Shown in pieces: positions 8,722-17,761 of a stretch of DNA of 64,000 nucleotides. Position 1 is the stretch's first letter; every line of letters starts with the position of its first letter. The notes under the pieces were generated by a model. It worked only from the letters and a program-made list of their open reading frames with translations. It ran no database searches and was not told the origin of the DNA. Location of the stretch: assembly GCA_902826835.1 (NCBI GenBank), contig CADEGH010000001.1, positions 62,001 through 126,000 on the forward strand. The letters run 5' to 3'. The DNA is from an uncultured bacterium (lineage in GTDB: Bacteria; Planctomycetota; GCA-002687715). Position numbers and translations under genes: made by a program.

Positions 8722-10095
8722 ATGACCACCGCCGCGACGATGAATGAGCCTGATACCTGGGCATGGACCAGCGAACGCCGCCCTGGGTTGGACCGACTTC
8801 TCGAGACCAAGACCATGGTTTTGAGCCACCACCGGACCAAGAACCAGTTCGAGAACCGGATGGCCGAAACCGGCGATCAAGACGCCCGCATCACCGGCCT
8901 CGCACACTGGATGCTCGGGCAGTATGGCCGCGCCTACAGCTATTTGCAGAAGTTTTCGGGAGACGATCCGGCCGTTACCTTTGCCAAAGCGGAGTGCTGC
9001 CTCCGGGCCCCGGTGAGCGAGAAGGGATCCCATCCCCAGCGCCGCCCCGATTTGGCGGCCAAGCTCCTGAGCGGTCACCCGGAGCGCAAGACCCGCACGG
9101 AAGTCCAAGCTCTCTTGATGGAGGCGCTGTTCTTCGACCACAACGTCGACGCCGCCAAGAAGGCCTTGGCCGATGCTTCGAGCGAGTTCCAATCCAGCGC
9201 GGACGGCAAGTACGCGGCCGGCCGGATCGCCGAATCGGAAGGGGATATCCAGGCGGCAGAAGCGGAGTTCTTGAAGGCTTTGGACCTGACCGCCGAACAT
9301 CGGTCGAGCCTTCTCCGCCTCGCCTACCTCTATGACATCCGCGGCGACGAAGCCTCCGCAGAAGCCATGTACCGAACGCTCATGGCGCTACGCCCGCTGG
9401 ACACGCACGCCCTCCTGAACTACGGCGTGTTCCTGGAGGATCAGGGGCGTCCTGCGGAAGCCGCCAATTGCTACCAGCAGGTCTTGGCGTCATTCCCCGC
9501 CCACACCCGAGCCACCGCGTACCTGAAGGACGCGCGGGCCTCCCTCGACATGTTCTTCGACGAGGAAATCGACCGCCGCACCGACAAGCGGTCGCAGCTC
9601 CTGCGCATCCCGATCAGCGACTTCGAACTCTCGGTACGGGCTCGCAACTGCCTGGCCAAGATGAACATCGAGACGCTGGGTGATCTCGTGTCTCGGAACG
9701 AAGCCGAGCTCTTGGCCTACAAGAACTTTGGTGAAACCAGCCTGAACGAGATCAAGACGCTCCTCGCCGCCCGCGGACTTCGGCTGGGCATGAATCTCGA
9801 CGAAGAGACGCTGCCCCTCACGATCAACCTCCCCGAAGGCACGCTGGACGCGCCGGCTCCGGCTCCGGTCGAGCTCCCACCCGGAGTCGACCCCAACGTC
9901 TTGAACCGCGTCCTGGCCGACCTGGATCTCTCGGTTCGCTGCCGCAAGGCGCTCGCGCAAATGAAGGCGGTGACCATCGGCGATCTTCTGGCTCACCCCG
10001 AGTCCGAGCTCCTATCGCTCAAGAACTTTGGCCAGACCTCGCTCAACGAGCTCAAGACCCGCCTCGCCGAATTCGGGGTCTCTCTCTCCAACTGA
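8722..10095 (+). CDS. TPR protein with two tandem RNA-polymerase alpha C-terminal domains
   Basis: 457 residues. The N-terminal half is helical, with TPR-like repeats at about 165-275 (for example AAEAEFLKALDLTAEHRSS and ASAEAMYRTLMALRPLD). Two alpha-CTD-like domains follow at about 296-356 and 395-455, joined by a Pro-rich linker. Compared with E. coli RpoA, the DNA-contacting Arg265 is kept in both (Arg306 and Arg406). Gly296 and Ser299 are also kept (Gly337/Ser340 and Gly437/Ser440), Asn268 is kept only in the first (Asn309), and Lys298 is Thr in both. The protein could bind AT-rich DNA or other proteins while the TPR region docks a partner. No polymerase-assembly (alpha N-terminal) domain is present, so it is not RpoA. 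It begins 257 bp from the divergent ffh gene. Confidence 0.9.
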   Translation: MTTAATMNEPDTWAWTSERRPGLDRLLETKTMVLSHHRTKNQFENRMAETGDQDARITGLAHWMLGQYGRAYSYLQKFSGDDPAVTFAKAECCLRAPVSEKGSHPQRRPDLAAKLLSGHPERKTRTEVQALLMEALFFDHNVDAAKKALADASSEFQSSADGKYAAGRIAESEGDIQAAEAEFLKALDLTAEHRSSLLRLAYLYDIRGDEASAEAMYRTLMALRPLDTHALLNYGVFLEDQGRPAEAANCYQQVLASFPAHTRATAYLKDARASLDMFFDEEIDRRTDKRSQLLRIPISDFELSVRARNCLAKMNIETLGDLVSRNEAELLAYKNFGETSLNEIKTLLAARGLRLGMNLDEETLPLTINLPEGTLDAPAPAPVELPPGVDPNVLNRVLADLDLSVRCRKALAQMKAVTIGDLLAHPESELLSLKNFGQTSLNELKTRLAEFGVSLSN

Positions 10096-10123
10096 CCCTC
10101 CCCCCGGAGTCGGAGGCGCCTGC

Positions 10124-10726
10124 ATGTACGATTCCTTCCGAGGGCGCCTGCTCCAAAAGACTCTCACCCACGCGGTGGTCGAGGCGGGCGGGGTGGGCTA
10201 CGCGCTGGAAATCAGCTTGCGCACCGCCGAGCGACTTCCTGCCCCGGGCGGCGAAGTATTTCTGCTGGCCCACCAAAAGGTGCAGGAGGACCGCCACCGT
10301 CTGTTCGGCTTCGTGGATGCCGTGGAGCGGGAGGCTTTCCGCGAGCTTCTCGCCGTCTCGGGAGTGGGCCCCTCGCTGGCCCTCTCCCTGGTTTCGGCCC
10401 ACGAGCCCGATCAATTGTGGAGCCTGATCCGAGACGGGCAGTGGAAAGCCCTCGCGAAGTCGCGGGGGATCGGGCCCAAGATCGCCCAGCGGCTCTGCAC
10501 TGAACTCAAAGACCGAGCCCGGAGGCTCGCAACAACCGCCGGCTACGGAGCCTCGAACCGTCCCACCGACGACTCCTCCCGGCTGCACGACGTGGCCGGA
10601 GCGCTCTTGGTGTTGGGCTACAGCGATGCTCAGGCCTACGGCGCCGCCGAAACCGCACTCAAGAAAGAACCGGCCAACACGGCGCTGGCCGATCTCGTGC
10701 GCTCCGCCTTACAGGGAATGCAGTGA
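10124..10726 (+). CDS. ruvA: Holliday junction branch-migration protein RuvA
   Basis: 200 residues from the ATG at 10124, preceded by GGAGG at good spacing. The N-terminal OB domain starts MYDSFRGRLLQKT. Two helix-hairpin-helix motifs follow (LLAVSGVGPSLALSL and LAKSRGIGPKIAQRL), and the C-terminal domain that contacts RuvB contains DVAGALLVLGYSDAQA. RuvA binds four-way junctions as a tetramer and loads RuvB. ruvB and ruvC are not adjacent. It overlaps the next gene by four bases (GTGA). Confidence 0.96.
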   Translation: MYDSFRGRLLQKTLTHAVVEAGGVGYALEISLRTAERLPAPGGEVFLLAHQKVQEDRHRLFGFVDAVEREAFRELLAVSGVGPSLALSLVSAHEPDQLWSLIRDGQWKALAKSRGIGPKIAQRLCTELKDRARRLATTAGYGASNRPTDDSSRLHDVAGALLVLGYSDAQAYGAAETALKKEPANTALADLVRSALQGMQ

Positions 10727-11064
10727 CCAAGGAGACCTTCCAGACCCTGGCCGCGGCCGTCGGCAGCTTCGGGCTCCTAGTCTTTTTCCTCCAGTGGCTG
10801 AGCTGGATGCTGCTCCGATTCCGGCGGCTGCGTCCTCCGCTCTGGCAGGTCATCACCAGGTCGACCCAGCGTGTGGGCGCGGGCCTATTGATCGTCGGAA
10901 TCGTGACCTGGTTCGTCGCCCGGCCGGACGGAACGATCCTCGCCCAGGTGGCCCTTCTCGGGGGCCTGATCAACGTCCTGATCTCGACGATGTACCTCGT
11001 GATCTATCGCGCCATCGTGCGCGCCGAGGCCGCTCGAGACCGGAGCGGGAAACCTCGAGACTGA
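10723..11064 (+). CDS. Small membrane protein of unknown function
   Basis: 113 residues from a GTG that overlaps the ruvA stop (GTGA). It has three probable membrane helices: about residues 10-30 (VGSFGLLVFFLQWLSWML), 51-67 (GAGLLIVGIVTWFVA) and 75-96 (VALLGGLINVLISTMYLVIY), with Arg-rich loops and tail. I do not recognise the family. The coupling to ruvA suggests co-expression only. Confidence 0.7.
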   Translation: MTKETFQTLAAAVGSFGLLVFFLQWLSWMLLRFRRLRPPLWQVITRSTQRVGAGLLIVGIVTWFVARPDGTILAQVALLGGLINVLISTMYLVIYRAIVRAEAARDRSGKPRD

Positions 11065-11082
11065 AGCCCGTGTCGCCGTGGC

Positions 11083-12351
11083 TCAAGAGCCGCGGAACAT
11101 CACGAGGCTCACCACCACGAAGAGTGGGATCAGAATCGCGCCGCTCCATGCCATGTAGCCGAAGAAGCCGGGCATCTTGACCTTGGCGCTGTCGGCAATC
11201 GCCTTGACCATGAAGTTGGGACCATTGCCGATGTAGGTGTTGGCGCCCATGAACACCGCGCCACACGAAATTGCGGCCAAGACGTTGTGACTCACCCCGA
11301 CCACCTCGTTCGGAAGTCCCAAACTCTGGGCGAGGGTGAGGAAGGTCGCGTAAGTCGGGGCGTTGTCGAGGAAGCTCGAGAGAATTCCCGTGAACCAGAA
11401 GAACTCCATCGGAGTGTCCACGCCGAGGGACTTCCCCTTCACGGCCAAGAGCATGAGGGCGGGCACCATCGTGACGAAAATCCCGATGAAGAGCACCGCC
11501 ACCTCGACGATGGGCACCCACGAAAAGCCGTTGCGGGTGCGGATGTCCCGCTTGGTGGTCATCAACGAAATCCCGGACAGGACGATCATGCCGATTTCGC
11601 GGTATGGCGTCTTCACGCTCAGGGCGACCAGTGCGATGACCCCCGCGAGCAACGCGAAGTTCAGGCTGCCGTGAACCTTGAGCGGTGCCAACTGGGTCTG
11701 GTCCAAGCGAAGGGCCTGCGGAGTCTCCTTCTTGACCATGATCGAATCGAACACGAAGTAGATCGCCAAGAGCGCGACATTGACGATCAGCCACTCGGGC
11801 CACAGCCGGAGAGTCCATTCGAAGGGCACGCCCTTCAAGTAGCCGATGAACAGCGGTGGATCTCCGAGGGGCGTGAGGCAACCCGCCACGTTGCAAACGA
11901 TGAATATGAAGAACACCACCGTGTGGGTGATGTGTTTGCGCTGGCTGTTGGTGCGCAGCAGCGGTCGGATCAGGAGCATCGCGGCCCCGGTCGTGCCGAC
12001 GAGATTGGCGATCACGGATCCCACCGCGAAAAAGCAGGTGTTGACCTTGGGGGTCGCGCGTAGGTCCCCGTCCAAGAAGATTCCGCCCGAGATCGTGAAG
12101 AGGGAACCGAGCAGGACGATGAACTGGAAGTACTCGAGGAGGGCGTGTTCGAGTCCGTGCCGACCCTCGAGGCCTTGACTCAGGAGCCACCACACCACCG
12201 GGGCCGAGAGGAGCGCGGCCACGATTCCCTTGTTTTTGTTGTGCTCCCACCAGTGGGTAGCGACCAGGGGCAGGACAGCTATACAACCGAGCAGGATTCC
12301 GAAGGGCACAACGGCGGGGATCGGGACATCCGCGGCAAGAAGAATTCCCAT
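11083..12351 (-). CDS. Na+/H+ antiporter-type permease (ion transporter superfamily)
   Basis: 422 residues with about 11-12 hydrophobic segments. Two motifs typical of NhaD-like and related ion-transporter-superfamily carriers are clear: CLTPLGDPPLFIGYL near residue 160 and ILSSFLDNAPTYATF near residue 320, each probably at a re-entrant hairpin in a pseudo-symmetric half. A sodium/proton antiport role is the best guess; citrate or arsenite transport cannot be excluded from sequence. The gene ends 18 bp from the convergent 10723 gene and is read away from the Gld-like operon terminus. Confidence 0.82.
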   Translation of the reverse strand: MGILLAADVPIPAVVPFGILLGCIAVLPLVATHWWEHNKNKGIVAALLSAPVVWWLLSQGLEGRHGLEHALLEYFQFIVLLGSLFTISGGIFLDGDLRATPKVNTCFFAVGSVIANLVGTTGAAMLLIRPLLRTNSQRKHITHTVVFFIFIVCNVAGCLTPLGDPPLFIGYLKGVPFEWTLRLWPEWLIVNVALLAIYFVFDSIMVKKETPQALRLDQTQLAPLKVHGSLNFALLAGVIALVALSVKTPYREIGMIVLSGISLMTTKRDIRTRNGFSWVPIVEVAVLFIGIFVTMVPALMLLAVKGKSLGVDTPMEFFWFTGILSSFLDNAPTYATFLTLAQSLGLPNEVVGVSHNVLAAISCGAVFMGANTYIGNGPNFMVKAIADSAKVKMPGFFGYMAWSGAILIPLFVVVSLVMFRGS

Positions 12352-12493
12352 GGCGACTCCTAGGCGAGGGGCGGGAATCTAACCCATGCCGCCCCCTGGA
12401 GTACAGGGAGGAGCCAGAGCCATCCGTCGAAATTCCCAAAGGGTCCGGCACGCCCCCACGGAGTCACAGAAGACCGGAATCGACTCGATCTGC

Positions 12494-12512
12494 GGAGGGC
12501 GCGGCCCTCTCC
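12494..12512 (-). terminator. GC-rich hairpin after the Gld-like operon
   Basis: On the minus strand GAGGGC and GCCCTC flank a three-base CGC loop, just downstream of the DUF4340 stop codon. It has no T-tract, so an intrinsic terminator is doubtful. The rest of 12352-12530 shows nothing else recognisable. Confidence 0.3.
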
Positions 12513-12530
12513 TGGCGGGAAGATCAGGAT

Positions 12531-13784
12531 CTACTTCTTTTCCGGATCCGGTGCCTTCCCCTCCTCGGGCGGAAGCTGAATCTCGGTGCTCGGCGCCACG
12601 GGCGCAGGCTGACTCGCGGCCAGCTTGGCGGGGTCTTGGAGTTCGGTCGCCTTTTTCTGGAAGAGCTTGGCAGCCCATCCGTTGAGGGACACCACGACCG
12701 GGCTGCCGGCGATTTGGGCATACCGGAGGGACATTCCTCCCATCGCCCCGGTCTGGGCTTCGTCCTTCGGAATTGGCGCGCCGACCTTGAGGCCTCGAGT
12801 GGATCCGTCATCGAACGTCACGAGGAGGTCGACCGCGGGTTTTTCCAAGCCGAACGCCGGATCCTTGGCGTCTTTACCCTTCACGTCGTCGAAGGTGCCA
12901 CCGAGCAACTGCCGGATGACTTGTTCGACCATCAAAGTCGAAAGTTCGATGCTGCGGTCCGCCTCCGGCTCCACCACCTTCCAACGCATTTCGAATTCCT
13001 TGGTCGGCACTGGAGGTTGGTCGGGCTTGGGTCCAACCGGGGTTTCGGGCGGCTTCGGGACCGCGACTTTTTCGCTCTCGAGCACAAGGCGATAACGATT
13101 CCCGCTGCGCTCGACGGGCGGCTGTTCCGGCTGATCCGTGAGGTTCACGTCATCCGCTTCGACCACGATCGTCTTGGCCTTCTCGAGCAACTCCTGAACC
13201 TTGACCTGGTCCGCGGGATGCAGCCGCAAGTCCAGCCAGGCGCGATGATCGGAGCGCACGATGCTCATGAGGCTCTTCGCATGCAGCCGGATTTCATCTC
13301 TGCCGCCCGTCCGGACGTAGGTGCCACGAGCGGCACCGGGTCTCGACTGGTCGGCCTTTCCAACGAGGAGGTCCAACAGAACGGTCCCCCCGCTGCCCTC
13401 GAGCTTGATGCGGCGGGCCTTTTTTTCATCGACTTCGTAGTCGGGGTGTTTGGTTGGGTTGCGCCCGACCAAAGACGCACGCTCCAATCCGTCGAGCCCG
13501 TCAAACAGAGCCTTCACGGCCTCGGGCTTGGCAAGCGCGTCCGAGCGGTCGGGGACCACCCAGTTTTCACCCGATTTGACGAGCCGCCGGGTCCCCGAGG
13601 AATCGGTGACTTCGATCGCCTGAACCTCGGGAAAAGAAACTGCCGGCAGCGGTACGTCGGCGGTTTCCTGACTGGTCGTCGACTTGCGCGGCTTGCCGTC
13701 CCCGAACCAAGCATCGCGATGGCGGTAAACCGCCACTCCGAGGAAGACAACCGTCGAGACGAGGAGTCCAATGATCCACTTCAT
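12531..13784 (-). CDS. DUF4340 domain protein of a Gld-like ABC operon
   Basis: 417 residues from the ATG at 13784, which forms an ATGA overlap with the GldG-like gene. One N-terminal membrane anchor (MKWIIGLLVSTVVFLGVAVY) precedes a large outer-face region with the DUF4340 pattern: VQAIEVTDSSGTRRLVKSGENW, LASLVG-type loops and repeated AFGLEKPAVDLLV-like segments. The C-terminus is Pro/Glu-rich. DUF4340 proteins sit beside ABC-type gliding/export genes and probably form the extracytoplasmic part. Function is not known in detail. Confidence 0.85.
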   Translation of the reverse strand: MKWIIGLLVSTVVFLGVAVYRHRDAWFGDGKPRKSTTSQETADVPLPAVSFPEVQAIEVTDSSGTRRLVKSGENWVVPDRSDALAKPEAVKALFDGLDGLERASLVGRNPTKHPDYEVDEKKARRIKLEGSGGTVLLDLLVGKADQSRPGAARGTYVRTGGRDEIRLHAKSLMSIVRSDHRAWLDLRLHPADQVKVQELLEKAKTIVVEADDVNLTDQPEQPPVERSGNRYRLVLESEKVAVPKPPETPVGPKPDQPPVPTKEFEMRWKVVEPEADRSIELSTLMVEQVIRQLLGGTFDDVKGKDAKDPAFGLEKPAVDLLVTFDDGSTRGLKVGAPIPKDEAQTGAMGGMSLRYAQIAGSPVVVSLNGWAAKLFQKKATELQDPAKLAASQPAPVAPSTEIQLPPEEGKAPDPEKK

Positions 13785-15661
13785 GGCTTGGTCTCCAAGA
13801 GCGCGATCGTCGGTGACGACACGCGGGTCCGGATGGCGCGGAAGATCCACCAAAGCAGGCCCACGCCCAGAATCGCGAGGACCGGGTACAGCACGGTGCG
13901 GCGACGGATGGCCGACTTGTCTTGGTCGACCCGCACTACGTTGACGAGCCGGTCCTTCAAGTTCGGACGCCGAATCTCGACGAGGTCCGTCCCGAGCAAC
14001 ACCGTGTCGAGCAGGTTGACGAGGCCCACCTGCATACGCGCCAAACCGTTCACCGCATCGATCGAGTTCAGCCGCTGGATGAGCTGCGGGAGCAGGTTCG
14101 ACGGGAAATCGCTGTCGGCAAACACCCACAATTGCCCCGGCTCACGCGACTCTTCGAGCTTAGCCGGAAGTTCCGGCATCTCGGGAAGCTCCGCCCCGTC
14201 CGGGCCCTTGCGGGGCGGTCGATCGGAGGTCCCGAAGGTCTTGCCCGCGAAGAACGACTTGAGCTTTCCGCGCACGCCCACGATGAGCGGCCGGGAGCCT
14301 CGGGTTCCCGCCTTGGCTTCGGGGGCCCCGTTGTCGTACCGGAGTTCGATCTTCTGGTCAGTGATGTCGCGCACGACCGCTTCGGGAGAAGTCTTCAGGA
14401 CTTCCTCCAACGCCGCCCCGGAGCCGTGCTTTTCGAAGGCGGCGCGGTCGATGGACAGGGGGACCGGCCAGGCCATTCCGACCACTCCGAGCCCCGAAAA
14501 CGCCGGGCTCTGGTCGGCGAACTGACCGGTCGGGGCTTTGTCGTCCCCAAACTCCTTGGCGAGGATCAATCCCGGCAGCGGGGCCGGAACCTGGCGGAAC
14601 GTCAAGTAGGCACGGCCGTTCGGGTCGCGAACGATCTCCTGTCGGTTGAAGATCTGGTTGGCGCAAGCGACATCTTCGACGACGCCCTCCCCCGCGACGA
14701 TCCCGAAGTGGGCGAGCCAATCGGTGAGACCGTGAGGGGTCATGCGAACTTTGACCGACGTGGACTGGCCCTGCATGGCGGGCCCCCAATCCATCTGCCG
14801 ATCCAAGTCCAGCGAAGAGAAGTTGTCGAGGAGGAGCACGACACTCTTGCCCTTCATCAGGAATTGGTCGAGTTCGAAGACCGTGCGTTCGTCGAGTCCC
14901 TCCGGGCGATGCACCACGATCGTGTTCAGGTCTTCCCGGATCGGGGTACCGCTCTTCAGGGCCACGTCTTCCGGAGCCGGAAGGTGGCGCTTGATCGCCT
15001 CCCGGAGAACTCCGAGGCTGTCGATCGGCTCGCGACCCGCTTGCTGCTGCATTTCCGGCGGCGGCGGTTTCTTGTCGGACGCGATACCGATCTTCACGTT
15101 CGGGTTTCGCAGCTTGACGAGCTTCGCCGCGATCTGGAACGGGATTTGTCGCAAGAACTCACCTTCGCTGCGGAGAGCTTCCCGCAGCTCGAGCAGGTTG
15201 AAAGTGGCTTCCTGGTCGCCGTAGCGAAAGATCATCCAGAACCAGTAAGAACCCTGGATCTGCTTGCCTTCTGAGATGTCACCGAGGGTGATTCCTTCGA
15301 GGGGAGGCTGACGCTTCTTCAGCTCCTCTTTCAGAGGCTCGTTTTGAGTCGGATCGATGAACTCGTACTCGATCTTGCCTCCCGATGCCGCACGAAATTC
15401 TTCGAGGCGGGAGGTCAGGGCTCTCGGCAGATACCGCACCGGCCCCGGTAGTTCCTCGGAAAGGTAGACGGTGATCTTGCACAGGTCTTCGAGGCCCGAC
15501 GCGATTCGCTCCGCGGCGGGCGGTAGGGTGTACCGACCGTCTTCGGTGAGATCGACTTTCCAAGGCAATCCGCTGACCGCGAGATTCAGTGCCGCCGCCG
15601 CGCAGATCACGAGGAGGCCAGCTAAGCACCAGGTCCAGAATCGAGATTTTCCAGTGGTCAT
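13781..15661 (-). CDS. GldG-like ABC-2 transport auxiliary protein
   Basis: 626 residues from the ATG at 15661. It has an N-terminal membrane helix (about 9-30), a long periplasmic region and a C-terminal helix (VLYPVLAILGVGLLWWIFRAI). The segment KVDLTEDGRYTLPPAAERIASGL is the characteristic start of the GldG/ABC-type uncharacterised transport domain, followed by KITVYLSEELPGPVRYL and a DUF4350-like middle part. It acts with the permease and ATPase upstream. In Bacteroidetes the homologues serve gliding; in other phyla the substrate is unknown. Confidence 0.87.
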   Translation of the reverse strand: MTTGKSRFWTWCLAGLLVICAAAALNLAVSGLPWKVDLTEDGRYTLPPAAERIASGLEDLCKITVYLSEELPGPVRYLPRALTSRLEEFRAASGGKIEYEFIDPTQNEPLKEELKKRQPPLEGITLGDISEGKQIQGSYWFWMIFRYGDQEATFNLLELREALRSEGEFLRQIPFQIAAKLVKLRNPNVKIGIASDKKPPPPEMQQQAGREPIDSLGVLREAIKRHLPAPEDVALKSGTPIREDLNTIVVHRPEGLDERTVFELDQFLMKGKSVVLLLDNFSSLDLDRQMDWGPAMQGQSTSVKVRMTPHGLTDWLAHFGIVAGEGVVEDVACANQIFNRQEIVRDPNGRAYLTFRQVPAPLPGLILAKEFGDDKAPTGQFADQSPAFSGLGVVGMAWPVPLSIDRAAFEKHGSGAALEEVLKTSPEAVVRDITDQKIELRYDNGAPEAKAGTRGSRPLIVGVRGKLKSFFAGKTFGTSDRPPRKGPDGAELPEMPELPAKLEESREPGQLWVFADSDFPSNLLPQLIQRLNSIDAVNGLARMQVGLVNLLDTVLLGTDLVEIRRPNLKDRLVNVVRVDQDKSAIRRRTVLYPVLAILGVGLLWWIFRAIRTRVSSPTIALLETKP

Positions 15662-15671
15662 GGGCTTCTCC

Positions 15672-16409
15672 TCAGCGTCCTTTGCGGCATTCCACGACCG
15701 CAACGTTCAAGACAAGACAAACGACCGTGAAGCTCAGGAAGTAGATCACACTCGGGAAGTTCGCGACGCCCCGGCCCAAGTCGTCGAAGCGGACACTGAA
15801 GCTGAGCGCATTCGTGATCCCATGCCACGACTGAGGAAGGAACAGATTCGTGAGGGTGTCACCCATCAAGACCAGCGCGAGACAAATCAGCGCGGTAACG
15901 ATGAATGCCGTGACCTGCTCACGGCACAGCGCGCCCATGAAAAGGCCCACTGCCAAGAAGGCGCCTCCCACGAGGGCGGAGGCCAGGTAGGCGCCGATGA
16001 CCGGGCCTCGATCCAGCTCACCGTACTGGCCGACCGTCCACGGCACTACGAGGGTGAGCGCGAGACCCACCAGAATCAGGAACAGTCCGGCCAGAAACTT
16101 ACCCATCACGATCTGACGGGTCTTGACCGGATAGGACATCAAGAGCTCGATGGTTCCGGTTTTGAGCTCGTCCGGCCAGAGTTTCATCGCGAGCGCCGGC
16201 ACGAGCAGCACGAAGGCCATGGGCACCATGCTGAACCACACATCCAAGACCGTACTCTGCACGGTGAAGAAATTGTAAGTCGTGCCCAGCTTCTGCCAGA
16301 CGAAGTAACTTCCGTTCAGCCACAGAATGAACGCGGCGAGGAAGATGTAGGCCACGGCGCTGCTGAGGAAGCCCTTGAACTCTTTGGCCGCAATCGTGAG
16401 CGATACCAT
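15672..16409 (-). CDS. ABC-2 type permease (GldF-like)
   Basis: 245 residues with six hydrophobic segments and the ABC-2 signature region LWPDELKTGTIELLMSYPV followed by QIVMGKFLAGLFLI. It starts two bases after the ATPase gene and ends 10 bp before the GldG-like gene. It is expected to form the membrane channel of a Gld-type exporter with the neighbouring ATPase. Confidence 0.9.
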   Translation of the reverse strand: MVSLTIAAKEFKGFLSSAVAYIFLAAFILWLNGSYFVWQKLGTTYNFFTVQSTVLDVWFSMVPMAFVLLVPALAMKLWPDELKTGTIELLMSYPVKTRQIVMGKFLAGLFLILVGLALTLVVPWTVGQYGELDRGPVIGAYLASALVGGAFLAVGLFMGALCREQVTAFIVTALICLALVLMGDTLTNLFLPQSWHGITNALSFSVRFDDLGRGVANFPSVIYFLSFTVVCLVLNVAVVECRKGR

Positions 16410-16411
16410 GG

Positions 16412-17362
16412 TTATTTCCTCCCCGTGTCACGAGTGAGCGAGCGGAAGACATCTTCGAGCGTGGCCCGCTCCGGGGCGAGGCGAAGCAGGGGAATCGACT
16501 GCTGGGAAAGCGCGCGCGCGAGTTCCGCCGCGAGTTCACTTCCGTCCCGGTCGGCGCGCACCCGCACCGCCGCGCGGCCCTCCTCGAACGACCGCGGCTC
16601 GACGCTGGTGACTCCGCCGACGGCCGAAAGCTCTCCTTGCAGCCGCTCGGGCGCGCAGGCCGCCACCACTTCGCAGGTGGCTCCACGATTGAGTTCACTC
16701 GTCAACGTCGCCGGGGCCCCGTTGGCCACGATTCGTCCTTGGTGGACGATGAGCACGCGGCCGCACACTGCCTCCACTTCGGAGAGGATGTGGCTGCAGA
16801 GGATGACGGTGCGGTCGCGGCCGACGTCCCGAATGAGCTGCCGAACATCCATGACCTGGTTGGGATCGAGCCCGACCGTCGGTTCGTCCAGAATGATGAT
16901 CTCGGGTTCATGCAGGAGCGCCTGCGCGATTCCCACGCGCTGCCGATAACCCTTCGAGAGAGTCTTGATCAGCGCGCGCGACTTGGGTCCGAGATCAGTC
17001 AACCCGATGACCGCGCGAATGCGGTCCGAAAGCCGCGAACCCGACATGCGCCGAAGGCGCCCGCAGTATCGAAGGTACCCCTCGACACTCAGGTCTTCGT
17101 AGAGCGGAGTGTGCTCCGGGAGATACCCGAGCAGGCGTCGTACCTCGACCGAGTTTTCCAAAATGTCGTGTCCGGCCACCACGGCCCGGCCGCCTGAGGG
17201 GTTCAGGAAGCCGGTCAAAATCTTCATCGTGGTGGTCTTCCCGGCCCCGTTCGGGCCGAGGAATCCCAGGATCTCGCCCCGGTCCACGGTGAACGAGATG
17301 CCCTGGAGAGCTCGAAAGGAGCCGTAGTTCTTCCTCAGCTCCTCGACTTGGATCATTGCCAT
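16412..17362 (-). CDS. ABC transporter ATP-binding protein (GldA-like)
   Basis: 316 residues. Walker A is GPNGAGKTTTMKIL, the signature LSKGYRQRVGIAQAL, and Walker B IIILDEPTVGLDPNQ. The last 90 residues form the DUF4162-type regulatory domain found in ABC-2 exporter ATPases. It is the first gene of the ATPase-permease-GldG-DUF4340 operon and has a good promoter about 70 bp upstream. It energises export of an unknown substrate. Confidence 0.94.
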   Translation of the reverse strand: MAMIQVEELRKNYGSFRALQGISFTVDRGEILGFLGPNGAGKTTTMKILTGFLNPSGGRAVVAGHDILENSVEVRRLLGYLPEHTPLYEDLSVEGYLRYCGRLRRMSGSRLSDRIRAVIGLTDLGPKSRALIKTLSKGYRQRVGIAQALLHEPEIIILDEPTVGLDPNQVMDVRQLIRDVGRDRTVILCSHILSEVEAVCGRVLIVHQGRIVANGAPATLTSELNRGATCEVVAACAPERLQGELSAVGGVTSVEPRSFEEGRAAVRVRADRDGSELAAELARALSQQSIPLLRLAPERATLEDVFRSLTRDTGRK

Positions 17363-17434
17363 GGTGTGGCTCCGGTATTCCGACCCATCGGACCCGCCGC
17401 TTCGAGACTCGGGGGTGGCGGTTGGCGGGCAAGA

Positions 17435-17463
17435 TATATATGAGCGGGCTGTCTCTAACTCAA
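17435..17463 (-). promoter_or_regulatory. Sigma-70-type promoter for the Gld-like ABC operon
   Basis: On the minus strand TTGAGT (17463-17458) and TATATA (17440-17435) are 17 bp apart. Transcription would start near 17428, leaving a leader of about 65 bases before the ATPase ATG. The boxes stand out in otherwise GC-rich DNA and sit between the acylphosphatase stop and the operon start. Confidence 0.6.
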
Positions 17464-17473
17464 CCGCACCTGG

Positions 17474-17761
17474 TCAAAGGACTCGGAAGGACCCGAGGGG
17501 GGCGGCGCTGGCCACCGTTTCATCGACCCCTAGGACCTCGGCCGACGGGGGACCCCGCCAGAGCCACCTCACGAGCGATTCCACGCTCGTAGCGGGGCCC
17601 TGCACCTCGACCAAGACCGACCCGTCCGGGGCGTTACGGACGAATCCCGTAATGCCCACGAGCTTTCGGGCTTGTTCGCAAGTCGCCTGGCGAAAACCCA
17701 CCCCTTGGACCCGGCCTCGGATCCTCAGGCTCCGTCGAACTGTGGACTCACTCGATGGCAT
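17474..17761 (-). CDS. Acylphosphatase
   Basis: 95 residues from the ATG at 17761 (an ATG two codons further upstream is also possible). The family motifs are intact: RGRVQGVGFRQAT with the phosphate-binding loop and catalytic Arg, and GFVRNAPDGSV with the catalytic Asn. It hydrolyses carboxyl-phosphate bonds of acyl phosphates. The start lies inside the end of the PQQ-propeller gene (14-base overlap), so the two are probably co-transcribed. Confidence 0.92.
   Translation of the reverse strand: MPSSESTVRRSLRIRGRVQGVGFRQATCEQARKLVGITGFVRNAPDGSVLVEVQGPATSVESLVRWLWRGPPSAEVLGVDETVASAAPLGSFRVL

Noticed and set aside
12636..15274. Plus-strand open frames of 629 and 450 codons opposite the DUF4340 and GldG-like genes
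   Set aside because: No recognisable domain, and they are antisense to genes with good family patterns and overlapping starts.
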